From Deltaproteobacteria bacterium (GTDB lineage: Bacteria; Desulfobacterota; Deferrimicrobia; Deferrimicrobiales; Deferrimicrobiaceae): a DNA stretch of 17,588 bases. Made by a program: the position numbers and the translations under genes. The notes below the pieces were generated by a model. That model did no database searches. It saw nothing but the letters and a program-made list of their open reading frames with translations, and was not told the origin of the DNA. Shown piece by piece: positions 5,839 to 12,879 of the stretch (within the stretch, counting starts at the first letter, position 1; every line of letters begins with the position of its first letter). The stretch covers positions 1 to 17,588 of the forward strand of contig PQAK01000078.1 in assembly GCA_003105225.1 (NCBI GenBank), given 5' to 3'.

Positions 5839-7076
5839 TTCTGGACATCGGGCAGATCATCACCCAGCTGGGCAAGGAAAAGGGGATCGACCGGACCGTC
5901 ATCGTCGACGCGATCAAGGAGGCCCTGGAGATCGCCGCGCGGAAGAAGTACGGGATGAACAAGAACCTCGAGGCGACCTACGACAGCGAAACGGGCGAAT
6001 TCGAGATCCTGGAATTCCGCACCGTCGTGGAGGAGGTCAAGGACCCCGAGGCCGAGATCTCGCTCGAGGCCGCCCGCGAGTACGATCCCGAGGCCGTCTA
6101 CGACGACAGCATCGGGTTCCGGATGAGCACCCGCGACCTGGGCCGGATCGCCGCGCAGACGGCCCGCCAGATCATCATGCAGAAGGTGAAGGACGCGGAG
6201 CGCGAGGTCATCTACAACGAGTTCATCGGCCGCAAGGGGGAGATCATCAACGGGATCGTGCAGCGCTACGAGCGCGACTGCCTGGTCGTCGACCTCGGGA
6301 AGACCGAGGCGATCATGCCGATGTCGGAGCAGATCCCGCGCGAGCGGTACCGGCAGGGAGACCGGATCCGGGCCTACATCAAGGACGTCTCCAAGACCCC
6401 GAGGGGGCCGGAGATCCTGCTGTCCCGCTCCGACCCGCGCGTGATCCTCAAGCTCTTCGAGCAGGAGGTCCCCGAGGTCTACGAGGGGGTGGTCTCCATC
6501 CTGAGCGTCGCGCGGGAGCCCGGCTTCCGGACGAAGATCGCCGTGCGCTCGAAGGACCGGGACGTGGACCCGGTGGGCGCGTGCGTCGGCATGAAGGGGT
6601 CGCGGGTGCAGAGCGTGGTCCAGGAGCTGCGCGGGGAGCGGATCGACATCATCGCCTGGGACGAGGACCCCGCCAAGTTCGTCTGCAACGCCCTCCAGCC
6701 GGCCGAGATCATCCGGGTGCTGGTGAACGAATCCGGGAAGAGCATGGAAGTGATCGTCCCCGAGGAGCAGCTCCTGCTGGCGATCGGGAAGCGGGGGCAG
6801 AACGTCAAGCTCGCGTCCAAGCTCGTCGGGTGGCACATCGAGGTCCGCGCCGAGGGGCAGGTCGAGGACGCCCTGAAGCGCGCCGAGGGCCTGTTCGCCC
6901 CCAAAAAGACCGAGGAAGCGGCGCCGCCCGAAGGTCCTCCGGAGGGGGCGCCCGGGACTCCGGCGGCCGATGCCGCCGGCGAGCCGCTGCCGGAGGCCGG
7001 GGATCCGCCTCCGCCCGCGGACGCCGGGGAGGCGCCGCCCCCCGAGAAGCCCGGCAACGGAGAGGCGGGGGAATGA
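5835..7076 (+). CDS. nusA: Transcription termination/antitermination factor NusA
   Basis: A 413-residue RNA polymerase-binding factor controlling pausing, termination and antitermination. Domains in order: N-terminal RNAP-binding domain (1-125), S1 domain (about 133-198, ending ILLSRSDP), KH1 (about 230-278, with GACVGMKGSRVQ at 248-259) and KH2 (about 300-340, with IGKRGQNVKLAS at 317-328). After residue 358 there is a roughly 55-residue Pro/Ala/Glu/Gly-rich tail of low complexity, instead of the two acidic repeat domains of E. coli NusA. This shorter architecture is common outside gammaproteobacteria. The ATG overlaps the rimP stop (ATGA) and has an AGAGGAAG site at 5825-5832. Its own stop overlaps the ylxR start. 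Autoregulation through the leader terminator is plausible but unproven here. Confidence 0.96.
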   Translation: MILDIGQIITQLGKEKGIDRTVIVDAIKEALEIAARKKYGMNKNLEATYDSETGEFEILEFRTVVEEVKDPEAEISLEAAREYDPEAVYDDSIGFRMSTRDLGRIAAQTARQIIMQKVKDAEREVIYNEFIGRKGEIINGIVQRYERDCLVVDLGKTEAIMPMSEQIPRERYRQGDRIRAYIKDVSKTPRGPEILLSRSDPRVILKLFEQEVPEVYEGVVSILSVAREPGFRTKIAVRSKDRDVDPVGACVGMKGSRVQSVVQELRGERIDIIAWDEDPAKFVCNALQPAEIIRVLVNESGKSMEVIVPEEQLLLAIGKRGQNVKLASKLVGWHIEVRAEGQVEDALKRAEGLFAPKKTEEAAPPEGPPEGAPGTPAADAAGEPLPEAGDPPPPADAGEAPPPEKPGNGEAGE

Positions 7077-7390
7077 CGGCAGGCGGCGGACGGCACGCTC
7101 CCGAGAGGACGTGCGTGCAATGCGGGAAGACCGGGGGGAAGCCTTCCCTGCTGCGGATCGCGGGGCGGCCCGGGTCGGGCTGGGAGCCGGATCCGGACCG
7201 CCGGAAGCCGGGCCGCGGCATCTACCTGTGCAGGTCCTCGGAATGCGTGGGAAGATTCACGGGCCGGATCCGGACCGCGAAAGGCGCCGCGCGGTGGAAA
7301 ATGGGAGTCGAGGGATCGATGCTCGCGGACAAGGTGTCCGCCTGGTGGGCGGCGGAGAGCGATAGGAACGCAGGGGGGGTGGATGGATAA
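7073..7390 (+). CDS. ylxR: YlxR family RNA-binding protein (DUF448)
   Basis: A 105-residue basic protein of the YlxR/DUF448 family, which is regularly encoded between nusA and infB and thought to bind RNA. The diagnostic features are the N-terminal RTC-x-x-C (residues 12-17), LLRIA, DPDRRKPGRGIYLC (40-53) and a following SSEC. Cysteines 14, 17, 53 and 58 form a CxxC plus Cx4C arrangement that could hold a metal; this is seen in some family members and absent in others. The ATG overlaps the nusA stop (ATGA), and the gene overlaps infB by 8 nt. The C-terminal segment (about 75-105) matches no motif I know. Identification rests on motif plus position and is confident; the cellular role is not well defined. 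Confidence 0.88.
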   Translation: MTAGGGRHAPERTCVQCGKTGGKPSLLRIAGRPGSGWEPDPDRRKPGRGIYLCRSSECVGRFTGRIRTAKGAARWKMGVEGSMLADKVSAWWAAESDRNAGGVDG

Positions 7391-9899
7391 AGTTCGCATT
7401 CGGGATCTGGCCAAGGAACTCGGGATGGAAACGAGCAAGGAGGTCATCGCGTTCCTGGAGCGGATCGGGCTGAAAGGCAAATCGGCGTCGAGCAACATCG
7501 AAGGGGACGTCATCGAGCGGGTGAGGAACCATTTCAAGAAAACCGCCCCGCCGCCTCCCCCGAAACAGACCCTCGTGGTCACCCGCGCCGACGGGGTCCT
7601 CGAGCGGCGCTCGAGCAAGGTGGTCCTGCGCCGCGGCGTCGCTGCCGTCGAGAAGCCTGCCGCGCCCGCCGCCGAAGAGCCCGCCGCACCCCCTTCCCCG
7701 GAAATCGAAGCCGCCCCCGAAGCGGGAGCTCCGCCCGCCCCGGCCGCCGAGGAGGCGGTCCCGGCGGCAGGCCCGCCTCCGGAAGCCGCCCTCCCGGCCG
7801 AGGGGCAGCCGCCCGCCCCGGCCGAAGGGGAGGCGCAAGCCCCCGCGGAGGCCACCGTCCGGGTGGTGGAAAAGACGCCCGTCGAGAAGGCCGCGGAGGA
7901 GCGGAAAGAGAAGGAAAAGAAATGGAAGAAGGCAAAGCCCCACGAGAAAAAGGTCCAAAAGGGGGTCTTGAAGCGGACCATCATCCAGGAAATCGTCGAG
8001 GAGCCTGAAGCCCCCAAGGCCGCGCAGCCCCCGGTGGCGGAGGCCGAGCCGGTCGTCGTCCGCCAGTTCCAGCCGACGCGGGCGCTGAAGCGCAGGGGGA
8101 AGCCCGTCAAGGAGAAGAAGGCCCCCTCGACCCTGCCCCCGAAGGCCAGCAAGCGGGTGTTCAAGATCGAGGAGGTCATCACCGTCGGGGACCTCGCGCA
8201 CCGCATGGGGATCAAGGCCGCCGACGTCATCAAGAAGCTGATCGAGATGGGGATGCCGACCACGGTCAACCAGCTCCTCGACGCCGACACCGCGAAGCTC
8301 CTCGCGCAGGAGTACGGGTACGAGGTGGAAAACGTGGCGCCCGAGGTGGAGAGCCTCATCGACCAGGAAGAGGACCGGGCGGAGGACCTCGTTCCGCGCC
8401 CGCCCGTCGTCACCATCATGGGACACGTGGACCACGGGAAGACCACGCTGCTGGACGCCATCCGGCAGAGCAACGTCACGGGGCAGGAGGCGGGGGGGAT
8501 CACCCAGCACATCGGCGCCTACGAGGTCGAACACGGCGACCGGAAGCTCGTCCTGCTGGATACGCCGGGCCACGAGGCGTTCACCTCCATGCGCGCCCGC
8601 GGCGCTTCCGTCACCGATATCGTGATCCTGGTCGTCGCCGCGGACGACGGGGTCATGCCGCAGACGGTCGAGGCGATCGACCACGCCAAGGCGGCGGGAG
8701 TCCCCATCGTGGTGGCGGTCAACAAGATCGACAAGCCCGGGGCGCAGCCCGACCGCATCCGGCAGCAGCTCTCCGAACACGGGCTGGTGCCGGAGGAATG
8801 GGGCGGGCAGGCGTTGTACGCCAACCTGTCGGCAAAACGGAGGACGGGGATCGAGGAGCTGCTCGAGCTCGTGCTGCTCCAGGCCGATATCCTGGAGCTG
8901 AAGTCCAATCCCAGGAAACTGGCCCGGGGGACGGTCATCGAATCCCGCCTGGAGAAGGGGCGGGGGCCGGTGGCCACGGTTCTCGTGCAGGACGGGACCC
9001 TGCGGGTCGGGGACCCGATCGTCACGGGGATCCACTACGGAAGGGTGCGCGCGCTGGCCAACCACAAGGGGAAGCGGCTCGACGAGGCCCTTCCCGGAAC
9101 CCCCGTCGAGATCCAGGGGCTCTCCGGCCTGCCGGACGCCGGCCAGAAGTTCGCCGTCCTGAAGGACGAGCGCACGGCGCGCCAGATCGCCCTCCACCGG
9201 GGGGAGAAGGAGCGGGAACGGACGGTCGCGCGCCCGCGGATCAGCCTCGAGGATCTCCATCGCCACATCGAAACCGGGGACCTCAAGGAACTGAACATCG
9301 TCATCAAGGCGGACGTCCAGGGTTCCATGGAGGCGCTGCAGTTCTCCCTGTCCAAGCTCTCGGGGGAGAAGGTCAAGGTGACCGTCATCCACTCCGGCGT
9401 CGGGGGGATCTCCGAGTCCGACGTGATGCTCGCCTCGGCCTCCACGGCCGTCATCATCGGGTTCAACGTCCGCCCCGAGCCCAAGGCGGCGGAGCTGGCC
9501 GAGCGGGAAAGCGTCGACGTGCGGCTCTACTCCGTGATCTACGACGTGGTCGAAGATATCCGGAAGGCGATGGAAGGGCTGCTCGCGCCGACCTTCCGGG
9601 AGGCGTCGCAGGGGCGCGCCGAGGTGCGCAACACGTTCCACATCTCCAAGATCGGGACGATCGCCGGCTGTAACGTCCTTTCCGGAAAGATCACCCGCAA
9701 TTCCAGCATCCGGCTGCTGCGCGACAGCGTGGTCGTGCACGAGGGGAAGCTGTCCTCCCTGAAGCGTTTCAAGGACGACGTCCGCGAGGTGCTGGAAGGG
9801 TACGAGTGCGGGATGGGGATCGAAAACTTCAACGACATCCAGGTGGGCGACCAGGTCGAGGCCTACGTGATGGAGAAGGTCGCGGGAACGCTCGCGTAG
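7383..9899 (+). CDS. infB: Translation initiation factor IF-2
   Basis: An 838-residue GTPase that brings initiator tRNA to the 30S subunit and promotes subunit joining. It has an IF2_N domain at residues 1-50. A long disordered linker follows: Ala/Pro/Glu-rich at about 86-160, then Lys/Glu-rich to about 205. A second IF2_N-like domain lies at about 260-311. The G domain shows GHVDHGKT (347-354), GGITQHIGA as switch I, DTPGHE (393-398), NKID (447-450) and SAK (483-485). Domains II-IV follow, including KADVQGSMEAL and the C-terminal GMGIENFNDIQVGD block. The ATG has a run of seven G just upstream and overlaps ylxR by 8 nt. Size is within the range for delta-type proteobacteria. The linker composition mirrors the NusA tail and is typical of high-GC genomes. 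Confidence 0.97.
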   Translation: MDKVRIRDLAKELGMETSKEVIAFLERIGLKGKSASSNIEGDVIERVRNHFKKTAPPPPPKQTLVVTRADGVLERRSSKVVLRRGVAAVEKPAAPAAEEPAAPPSPEIEAAPEAGAPPAPAAEEAVPAAGPPPEAALPAEGQPPAPAEGEAQAPAEATVRVVEKTPVEKAAEERKEKEKKWKKAKPHEKKVQKGVLKRTIIQEIVEEPEAPKAAQPPVAEAEPVVVRQFQPTRALKRRGKPVKEKKAPSTLPPKASKRVFKIEEVITVGDLAHRMGIKAADVIKKLIEMGMPTTVNQLLDADTAKLLAQEYGYEVENVAPEVESLIDQEEDRAEDLVPRPPVVTIMGHVDHGKTTLLDAIRQSNVTGQEAGGITQHIGAYEVEHGDRKLVLLDTPGHEAFTSMRARGASVTDIVILVVAADDGVMPQTVEAIDHAKAAGVPIVVAVNKIDKPGAQPDRIRQQLSEHGLVPEEWGGQALYANLSAKRRTGIEELLELVLLQADILELKSNPRKLARGTVIESRLEKGRGPVATVLVQDGTLRVGDPIVTGIHYGRVRALANHKGKRLDEALPGTPVEIQGLSGLPDAGQKFAVLKDERTARQIALHRGEKERERTVARPRISLEDLHRHIETGDLKELNIVIKADVQGSMEALQFSLSKLSGEKVKVTVIHSGVGGISESDVMLASASTAVIIGFNVRPEPKAAELAERESVDVRLYSVIYDVVEDIRKAMEGLLAPTFREASQGRAEVRNTFHISKIGTIAGCNVLSGKITRNSSIRLLRDSVVVHEGKLSSLKRFKDDVREVLEGYECGMGIENFNDIQVGDQVEAYVMEKVAGTLA

Positions 9900-9947
9900 A
9901 CGCCGTTGCGCCAGCCGCGCCGGCCGCCGCGAGGGGGGGTGCCGTCC

Positions 9948-10250
9948 ATGTTCGTAGCGGTGCTGGTGGCCGACCTTCTCTTCCCCGATGCCGCATCCCT
10001 CAAAGACAAGCGCCGCAGGCTCGCCGGCCTGACGGGGAAGATCCGTTCCGGGTTCCCGGTATCCGTCGCCGAGGTCGATTTCCAGGACCTGTGGCAGCGG
10101 GGCAGGATCGGCGTCGCGCTGGTATCGACGGATTCGCGGCTGGCCCAATCGATGCTGGACCGGATCAGCGGCCTGGTGGGGCGGGACGGGGAGGTGGAGC
10201 TCCTCGACCGCCGGATCGAGTTTCTCAAGATCGACGGGGGGGAGGCATGA
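9948..10250 (+). CDS. DUF503 family protein (YlxP-like)
   Basis: A 100-residue protein of the DUF503/YlxP family. The recognisable pattern is an N-terminal beta strand (MFVAVLVADLLFP), then SLKDKRRRL (17-25), VSVAEVDFQDLWQRGRIGVALVS (38-60) and a C-terminal helix. It starts at ATG 9948, preceded by GAGGGGGGG (9931-9939); the frame extends back to a TTG at 9906, but the family begins at this Met. It lies 48 nt after infB and its stop overlaps the rbfA start (ATGA). This infB-DUF503-rbfA position is a recurrent arrangement and suggests a link to ribosome assembly or translation, but I know of no firmly established biochemical activity. Family call is confident; function unknown. Confidence 0.88.
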   Translation: MFVAVLVADLLFPDAASLKDKRRRLAGLTGKIRSGFPVSVAEVDFQDLWQRGRIGVALVSTDSRLAQSMLDRISGLVGRDGEVELLDRRIEFLKIDGGEA

Positions 10251-10612
10251 AAGGACGCGGCGACCGGCATGCCCGCGTGGCGGAGCGGATCCGGGAGGAG
10301 GTGTCCCTCATCCTCCAGAACAAGGTGAAGGACCCCGGAATGCGGGTGGTGACGGTCACGGACGTGACGGTGACCCCCGACCTCAAGAACGCCCGCATCC
10401 ATTACTCCGTCCTGGGCGGGGATGAGGACCGGCTTGCGGTCCGCGACGCGCTGCGCCGCTCCAAGGGGTTCATCCGGAAGGAGCTGGGCAAGACCCTGCA
10501 GCTGCGGTACTCCCCCGAGGTGGCGTTCCTGTACGACGACACCTACGAGAAGGGAGCCAGGATCGACCGCCTGCTGCGGTCGATCCGGCCGGGGGACGAC
10601 GGTGAAAAATGA
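10247..10612 (+). CDS. rbfA: 30S ribosome-binding factor RbfA
   Basis: A 121-residue KH-fold protein that binds immature 30S subunits and helps process the 16S rRNA 5' end. Family features are RVAERIREEVSLILQNKVKDP at about 9-29, VTVTDVTVTPDLKNARIHYSVLG (residues 35-57) and the C-terminal LRYSPEVAFLYDDTYEKGARIDRLL. The ATG overlaps the DUF503 stop by 4 nt and sits in a GGGGGGAGGC context. Its end overlaps the DHH phosphoesterase start by 11 nt. Length is typical (about 115-135). Confidence 0.94.
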   Translation: MKGRGDRHARVAERIREEVSLILQNKVKDPGMRVVTVTDVTVTPDLKNARIHYSVLGGDEDRLAVRDALRRSKGFIRKELGKTLQLRYSPEVAFLYDDTYEKGARIDRLLRSIRPGDDGEK

Positions 10613-11564
10613 CATCGTCGAGATCTGCCGGCTGTTCCGCGAGAAGGACCGGTTTCTGATCGCCTGCCACGAAAACCCCGAGGGGGACGCGATCGGCTCC
10701 GAGCTGGCGCTGGCGCTCGCGCTGCGGAAGATGGGGAAGACCGCGACCGTCCTGAACGCCGACCCCGTCCCCGGCAACCTCGCGTTCCTGCCGGGCGCCG
10801 GGAGCGTCGTCTTCGACGAGGACGGCTCCGGGTACGAGGTGGCCGTTGTGGTCGATTGCGGCTCCCCCGAGAGGACCGGGCGGGTGGAGGCGGAGCTGCG
10901 CAAGCCCCCCGTCCTGGTGAATATCGACCACCATCGGACCAATGGGGGATGCGGCGATTACTGCCTGATCGACCCGGAGGCGGCCGCCACCGGGATGCTC
11001 GTCTACAAGGTCCTTTCGGAGATGGGCGTGGAGATCGACGTCGACGTCGCCGTCAACATCTACGTGGCCGTCCTGACGGATACCGGTTCCTTCCACTACA
11101 CCAACTCCTCCCCGGAGGCCTTCCATATTGCCGGGGAGATGATCCGCCGGGGGATCGACCCCTGGGCGGTTGCGGAGCAGGTCTACGAGACGCAGAGCCT
11201 CGACCGGCTGCGCCTGCTGGGGAGGGTGCTGGGCTCCCTGGAGACCGCGGCCGGCGGGAGGGTCGCCGCCATCACGACGATGAAGAAGGACCTTGCCGAA
11301 TTCTCCGCCCGGAAGGATTTCCTCGAGGGGTTCATCAACTATCCCCGATCGGTGATCGGGGTGGAGGTGGCGGTGGCGTTCCGGGAGGAAGGCGAGGGGG
11401 CGGTCCGGGTGAGCTTCCGCTCGAAGGGGCGCGTGGACGTTTCCGGCGTCGCCCAGGCGTTCGGCGGAGGGGGGCACCGCAACGCGGCCGGGTGCACCCT
11501 GCGCGGGTCCCTTGCCGACGTCAAGCGCAGGATTTTCGGCGCGCTGGAGGAGGCGCTGCGGTGA
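10602..11564 (+). CDS. nrnA: DHH/DHHA1 bifunctional oligoribonuclease / pAp phosphatase (NrnA-like)
   Basis: A 320-residue DHH-family phosphoesterase. Metal-binding motifs are HENPEGDAIGSELAL (His23, Asp29), VVDCG (Asp85), the name-giving DHH (109-111) and a later Asp160 in LTDTGSF. The C-terminal DHHA1 domain carries the substrate-binding FGGGGHRNAAG at 287-297. NrnA-type enzymes degrade 2-5 nt RNA oligomers and dephosphorylate pAp; some relatives cleave cyclic di-AMP or pApA, and that distinction cannot be made from sequence here. The GTG at 10602 is preceded by GGGGGAC and overlaps rbfA by 11 nt. The stop overlaps the truB GTG (GTGA). The rbfA-DHH-truB order is conserved in many bacteria and places the enzyme in an RNA metabolism operon. 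Confidence 0.9.
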   Translation: MKNDIVEICRLFREKDRFLIACHENPEGDAIGSELALALALRKMGKTATVLNADPVPGNLAFLPGAGSVVFDEDGSGYEVAVVVDCGSPERTGRVEAELRKPPVLVNIDHHRTNGGCGDYCLIDPEAAATGMLVYKVLSEMGVEIDVDVAVNIYVAVLTDTGSFHYTNSSPEAFHIAGEMIRRGIDPWAVAEQVYETQSLDRLRLLGRVLGSLETAAGGRVAAITTMKKDLAEFSARKDFLEGFINYPRSVIGVEVAVAFREEGEGAVRVSFRSKGRVDVSGVAQAFGGGGHRNAAGCTLRGSLADVKRRIFGALEEALR

Positions 11565-12451
11565 CCGACGGGGTGATCGTGCTGGACAAGCCCGCCGGTA
11601 TCACTTCGTTCCGCGCCGTGGAGCGTGCGGGCAGGGCGATCCGGGCGAAAAAGTGCGGACACGCGGGGACCCTGGATCCGCTGGCGACCGGCATCCTGCT
11701 GGTGTGCGCCGGCAGGGCCACCAAGATCGCCGGCTACCTCGCGGCGCAGGAGAAGGAATACGAGGCCTCTTTCCGGTTCGGGGAGGCGACCGACACCGGG
11801 GACGTCACCGGCAAGGTGACCGAAAGCCGTCCGGGGGAATTCGCGCGGGAAGAAGCGGTCGTCTCGGCGCTGTCCGGCCTCGTGGGCACCCGGGAACAGG
11901 TCCCCCCGGCGTTTTCGGCCGTGAAGGTCGCCGGGAAACGGGCGTATGCAATGGCCCGGCAGGGGGTGCCCGTGGCGCTGCCCCCGCGGGTCGTGACGCT
12001 GCATGAGGCGAGGCTTCTTTCGTGGTCGGAGGAGGGATTCCGCGTTCTCCTGCGATGCTCGAAAGGATATTACGTACGGTCGCTTCCCCGGGACCTGGAA
12101 CGGGCGCTCGGTGTGCCGATGACCGTTTCCGCGCTGCGCAGGGTGCGCTCCGGCCTGTTCCGCATCGAGGACGCGGTGGCGCTCGACGCCCTGATCGAGG
12201 AAGGGAAGCGCGGCACGGCCGCCTCCCGCCTGGTTCCGATCGGGAAGGCGCTCGCCGGCTTTCCCCAGTGGGAGATCCCGCCGGACGCCGTCGCCGCGGT
12301 GCGCCACGGGGGAACTCCCGCGCCCTGGCTCGCGGGGCGGGACCCGGGGCCCGCGCAGGGAGTCGTGCTGCTGACGCACGGGAAAGAGGGTCCGGTCGCC
12401 CTCGTGGAGCGCGTGGGGGAGGGGCGGTGGAAGATCGTCCGGGGCATATGA
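11561..12451 (+). CDS. truB: tRNA pseudouridine(55) synthase TruB
   Basis: A 296-residue enzyme that converts uridine 55 of the tRNA T-loop to pseudouridine. It begins with VIVLDKPAGITSF (5-17), followed by the active-site block KKCGHAGTLDPLATGILL, in which Asp39 is the catalytic aspartate. VPPAFSAVKVAGKRAYAMAR and KGYYVRSLPRDL are further family blocks. The last roughly 80 residues form the TruB C-terminal domain. The GTG start overlaps the upstream stop (GTGA) and has GGAGG at 11546-11550. It is the last gene of the tightly packed rimP-truB run; an AT-rich spacer follows. Length is normal. Confidence 0.95.
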   Translation: MTDGVIVLDKPAGITSFRAVERAGRAIRAKKCGHAGTLDPLATGILLVCAGRATKIAGYLAAQEKEYEASFRFGEATDTGDVTGKVTESRPGEFAREEAVVSALSGLVGTREQVPPAFSAVKVAGKRAYAMARQGVPVALPPRVVTLHEARLLSWSEEGFRVLLRCSKGYYVRSLPRDLERALGVPMTVSALRRVRSGLFRIEDAVALDALIEEGKRGTAASRLVPIGKALAGFPQWEIPPDAVAAVRHGGTPAPWLAGRDPGPAQGVVLLTHGKEGPVALVERVGEGRWKIVRGI

Positions 12452-12452
12452 A

Positions 12453-12481
12453 TTTACTTCCTTCCGGGGATATGTTATAAA
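12453..12481 (+). promoter_or_regulatory. Candidate promoter for rpsO-pnp, overlapped by a dyad
   Basis: TTTACT (12453-12458, 4 of 6 to the -35 consensus) and TATAAA (12476-12481, 5 of 6 to the -10 consensus) are separated by 17 bp, giving a predicted start near 12487-12489. The 91-nt spacer is AT-rich compared with the genes on both sides. A perfect TATGTT/AACATA inverted repeat (12471-12476 and 12483-12488) straddles the -10 box. A separate rpsO promoter is common in other bacteria; here it is inferred from sequence only. Confidence 0.5.
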
Positions 12482-12515
12482 AACATAATCCGGCGAATAT
12501 GGCTGATTTTCTGAT

Positions 12516-12534
12516 CCTTTGAAAGGGGAAGGGC
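12516..12534 (+). promoter_or_regulatory. rpsO: rpsO ribosome binding site with small upstream hairpin
   Basis: The purine run AAAGGGGAAGGG (12523-12534) provides the Shine-Dalgarno; AAGGG at 12530-12534 is 8 nt from the ATG. A short stem, CCTT (12517-12520) with AAGG (12524-12527) and a TGA loop, could sequester the upstream half of this run. S15 is known to autoregulate by binding its own leader in several bacteria through unrelated structures, so this is a possible control site. Four base pairs is weak evidence. Confidence 0.35.
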
Positions 12535-12542
12535 GAAGCGAA

Positions 12543-12812
12543 ATGGGATTGGAGACGGAGAAGAAGAAGGACTTGATCGGCAAGTTCAAGGTTCACGAGT
12601 CGGACACCGGTTCGCCCGAGGTCCAGATCGCCCTCCTGACGGAGAGGATCAACGAAATCACGGATCACCTCAAGACGCACACCAAGGACTTCAACTCCCG
12701 TCGCGGGCTGTTGAAGCTGGTCGGCCAGCGACGCCGTCTCCTCGACTACCTGAAGTCGAAGGAATCGCTTCGGTACAAAGCCGTGGTGGAAGCGCTCGGC
12801 CTGCGCAAGTAA
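12543..12812 (+). CDS. rpsO: 30S ribosomal protein S15
   Basis: An 89-residue primary 16S rRNA-binding protein of the 30S platform. The match is unmistakable: HESDTGSPEVQIALLTERINEITDHLKTH, with SRRGLLKLVGQRRRLLDYLK in the second half and a terminal ALGLRK. The ATG at 12543 gives exactly the usual 89-residue length; the frame is open to a TTG at 12519, but those eight extra residues do not belong to S15. AAGGG lies 8 nt upstream. It is followed after 67 nt by pnp, the widely conserved rpsO-pnp pair. Confidence 0.98.
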   Translation: MGLETEKKKDLIGKFKVHESDTGSPEVQIALLTERINEITDHLKTHTKDFNSRRGLLKLVGQRRRLLDYLKSKESLRYKAVVEALGLRK

Positions 12813-12841
12813 TTCGGGATACTGACGACATCCACATCATC

Positions 12842-12857
12842 GCTGCCCTGAGGCGGC
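12842..12857 (+). promoter_or_regulatory. Small hairpin in the rpsO-pnp spacer
   Basis: GCTGCC (12842-12847) and GGCGGC (12852-12857) form a 6-bp stem with one G-U pair and a CTGA tetraloop. There is no T-run, so it is not an intrinsic terminator. In E. coli the pnp leader forms a hairpin cut by RNase III and PNPase represses itself there; this shorter hairpin is in the equivalent position but is much smaller. It ends 5 nt before the AAGGGA ribosome binding site of pnp. Confidence 0.35.
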
Positions 12858-12879
12858 CACAGAAGGGAATACGAAAAAA

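Noticed and set aside
6479..8512. - strand open frame of about 680 codons, Ser/Ala/Gly-rich
   Set aside because: Mirror of the Ala/Pro-rich NusA tail and IF-2 linker; no start-site or domain support.
7257..10148. Long - strand open frame of over 900 codons opposite infB
   Set aside because: Antisense shadow of infB, low-complexity, no family motif, and infB is unambiguous on the + strand.
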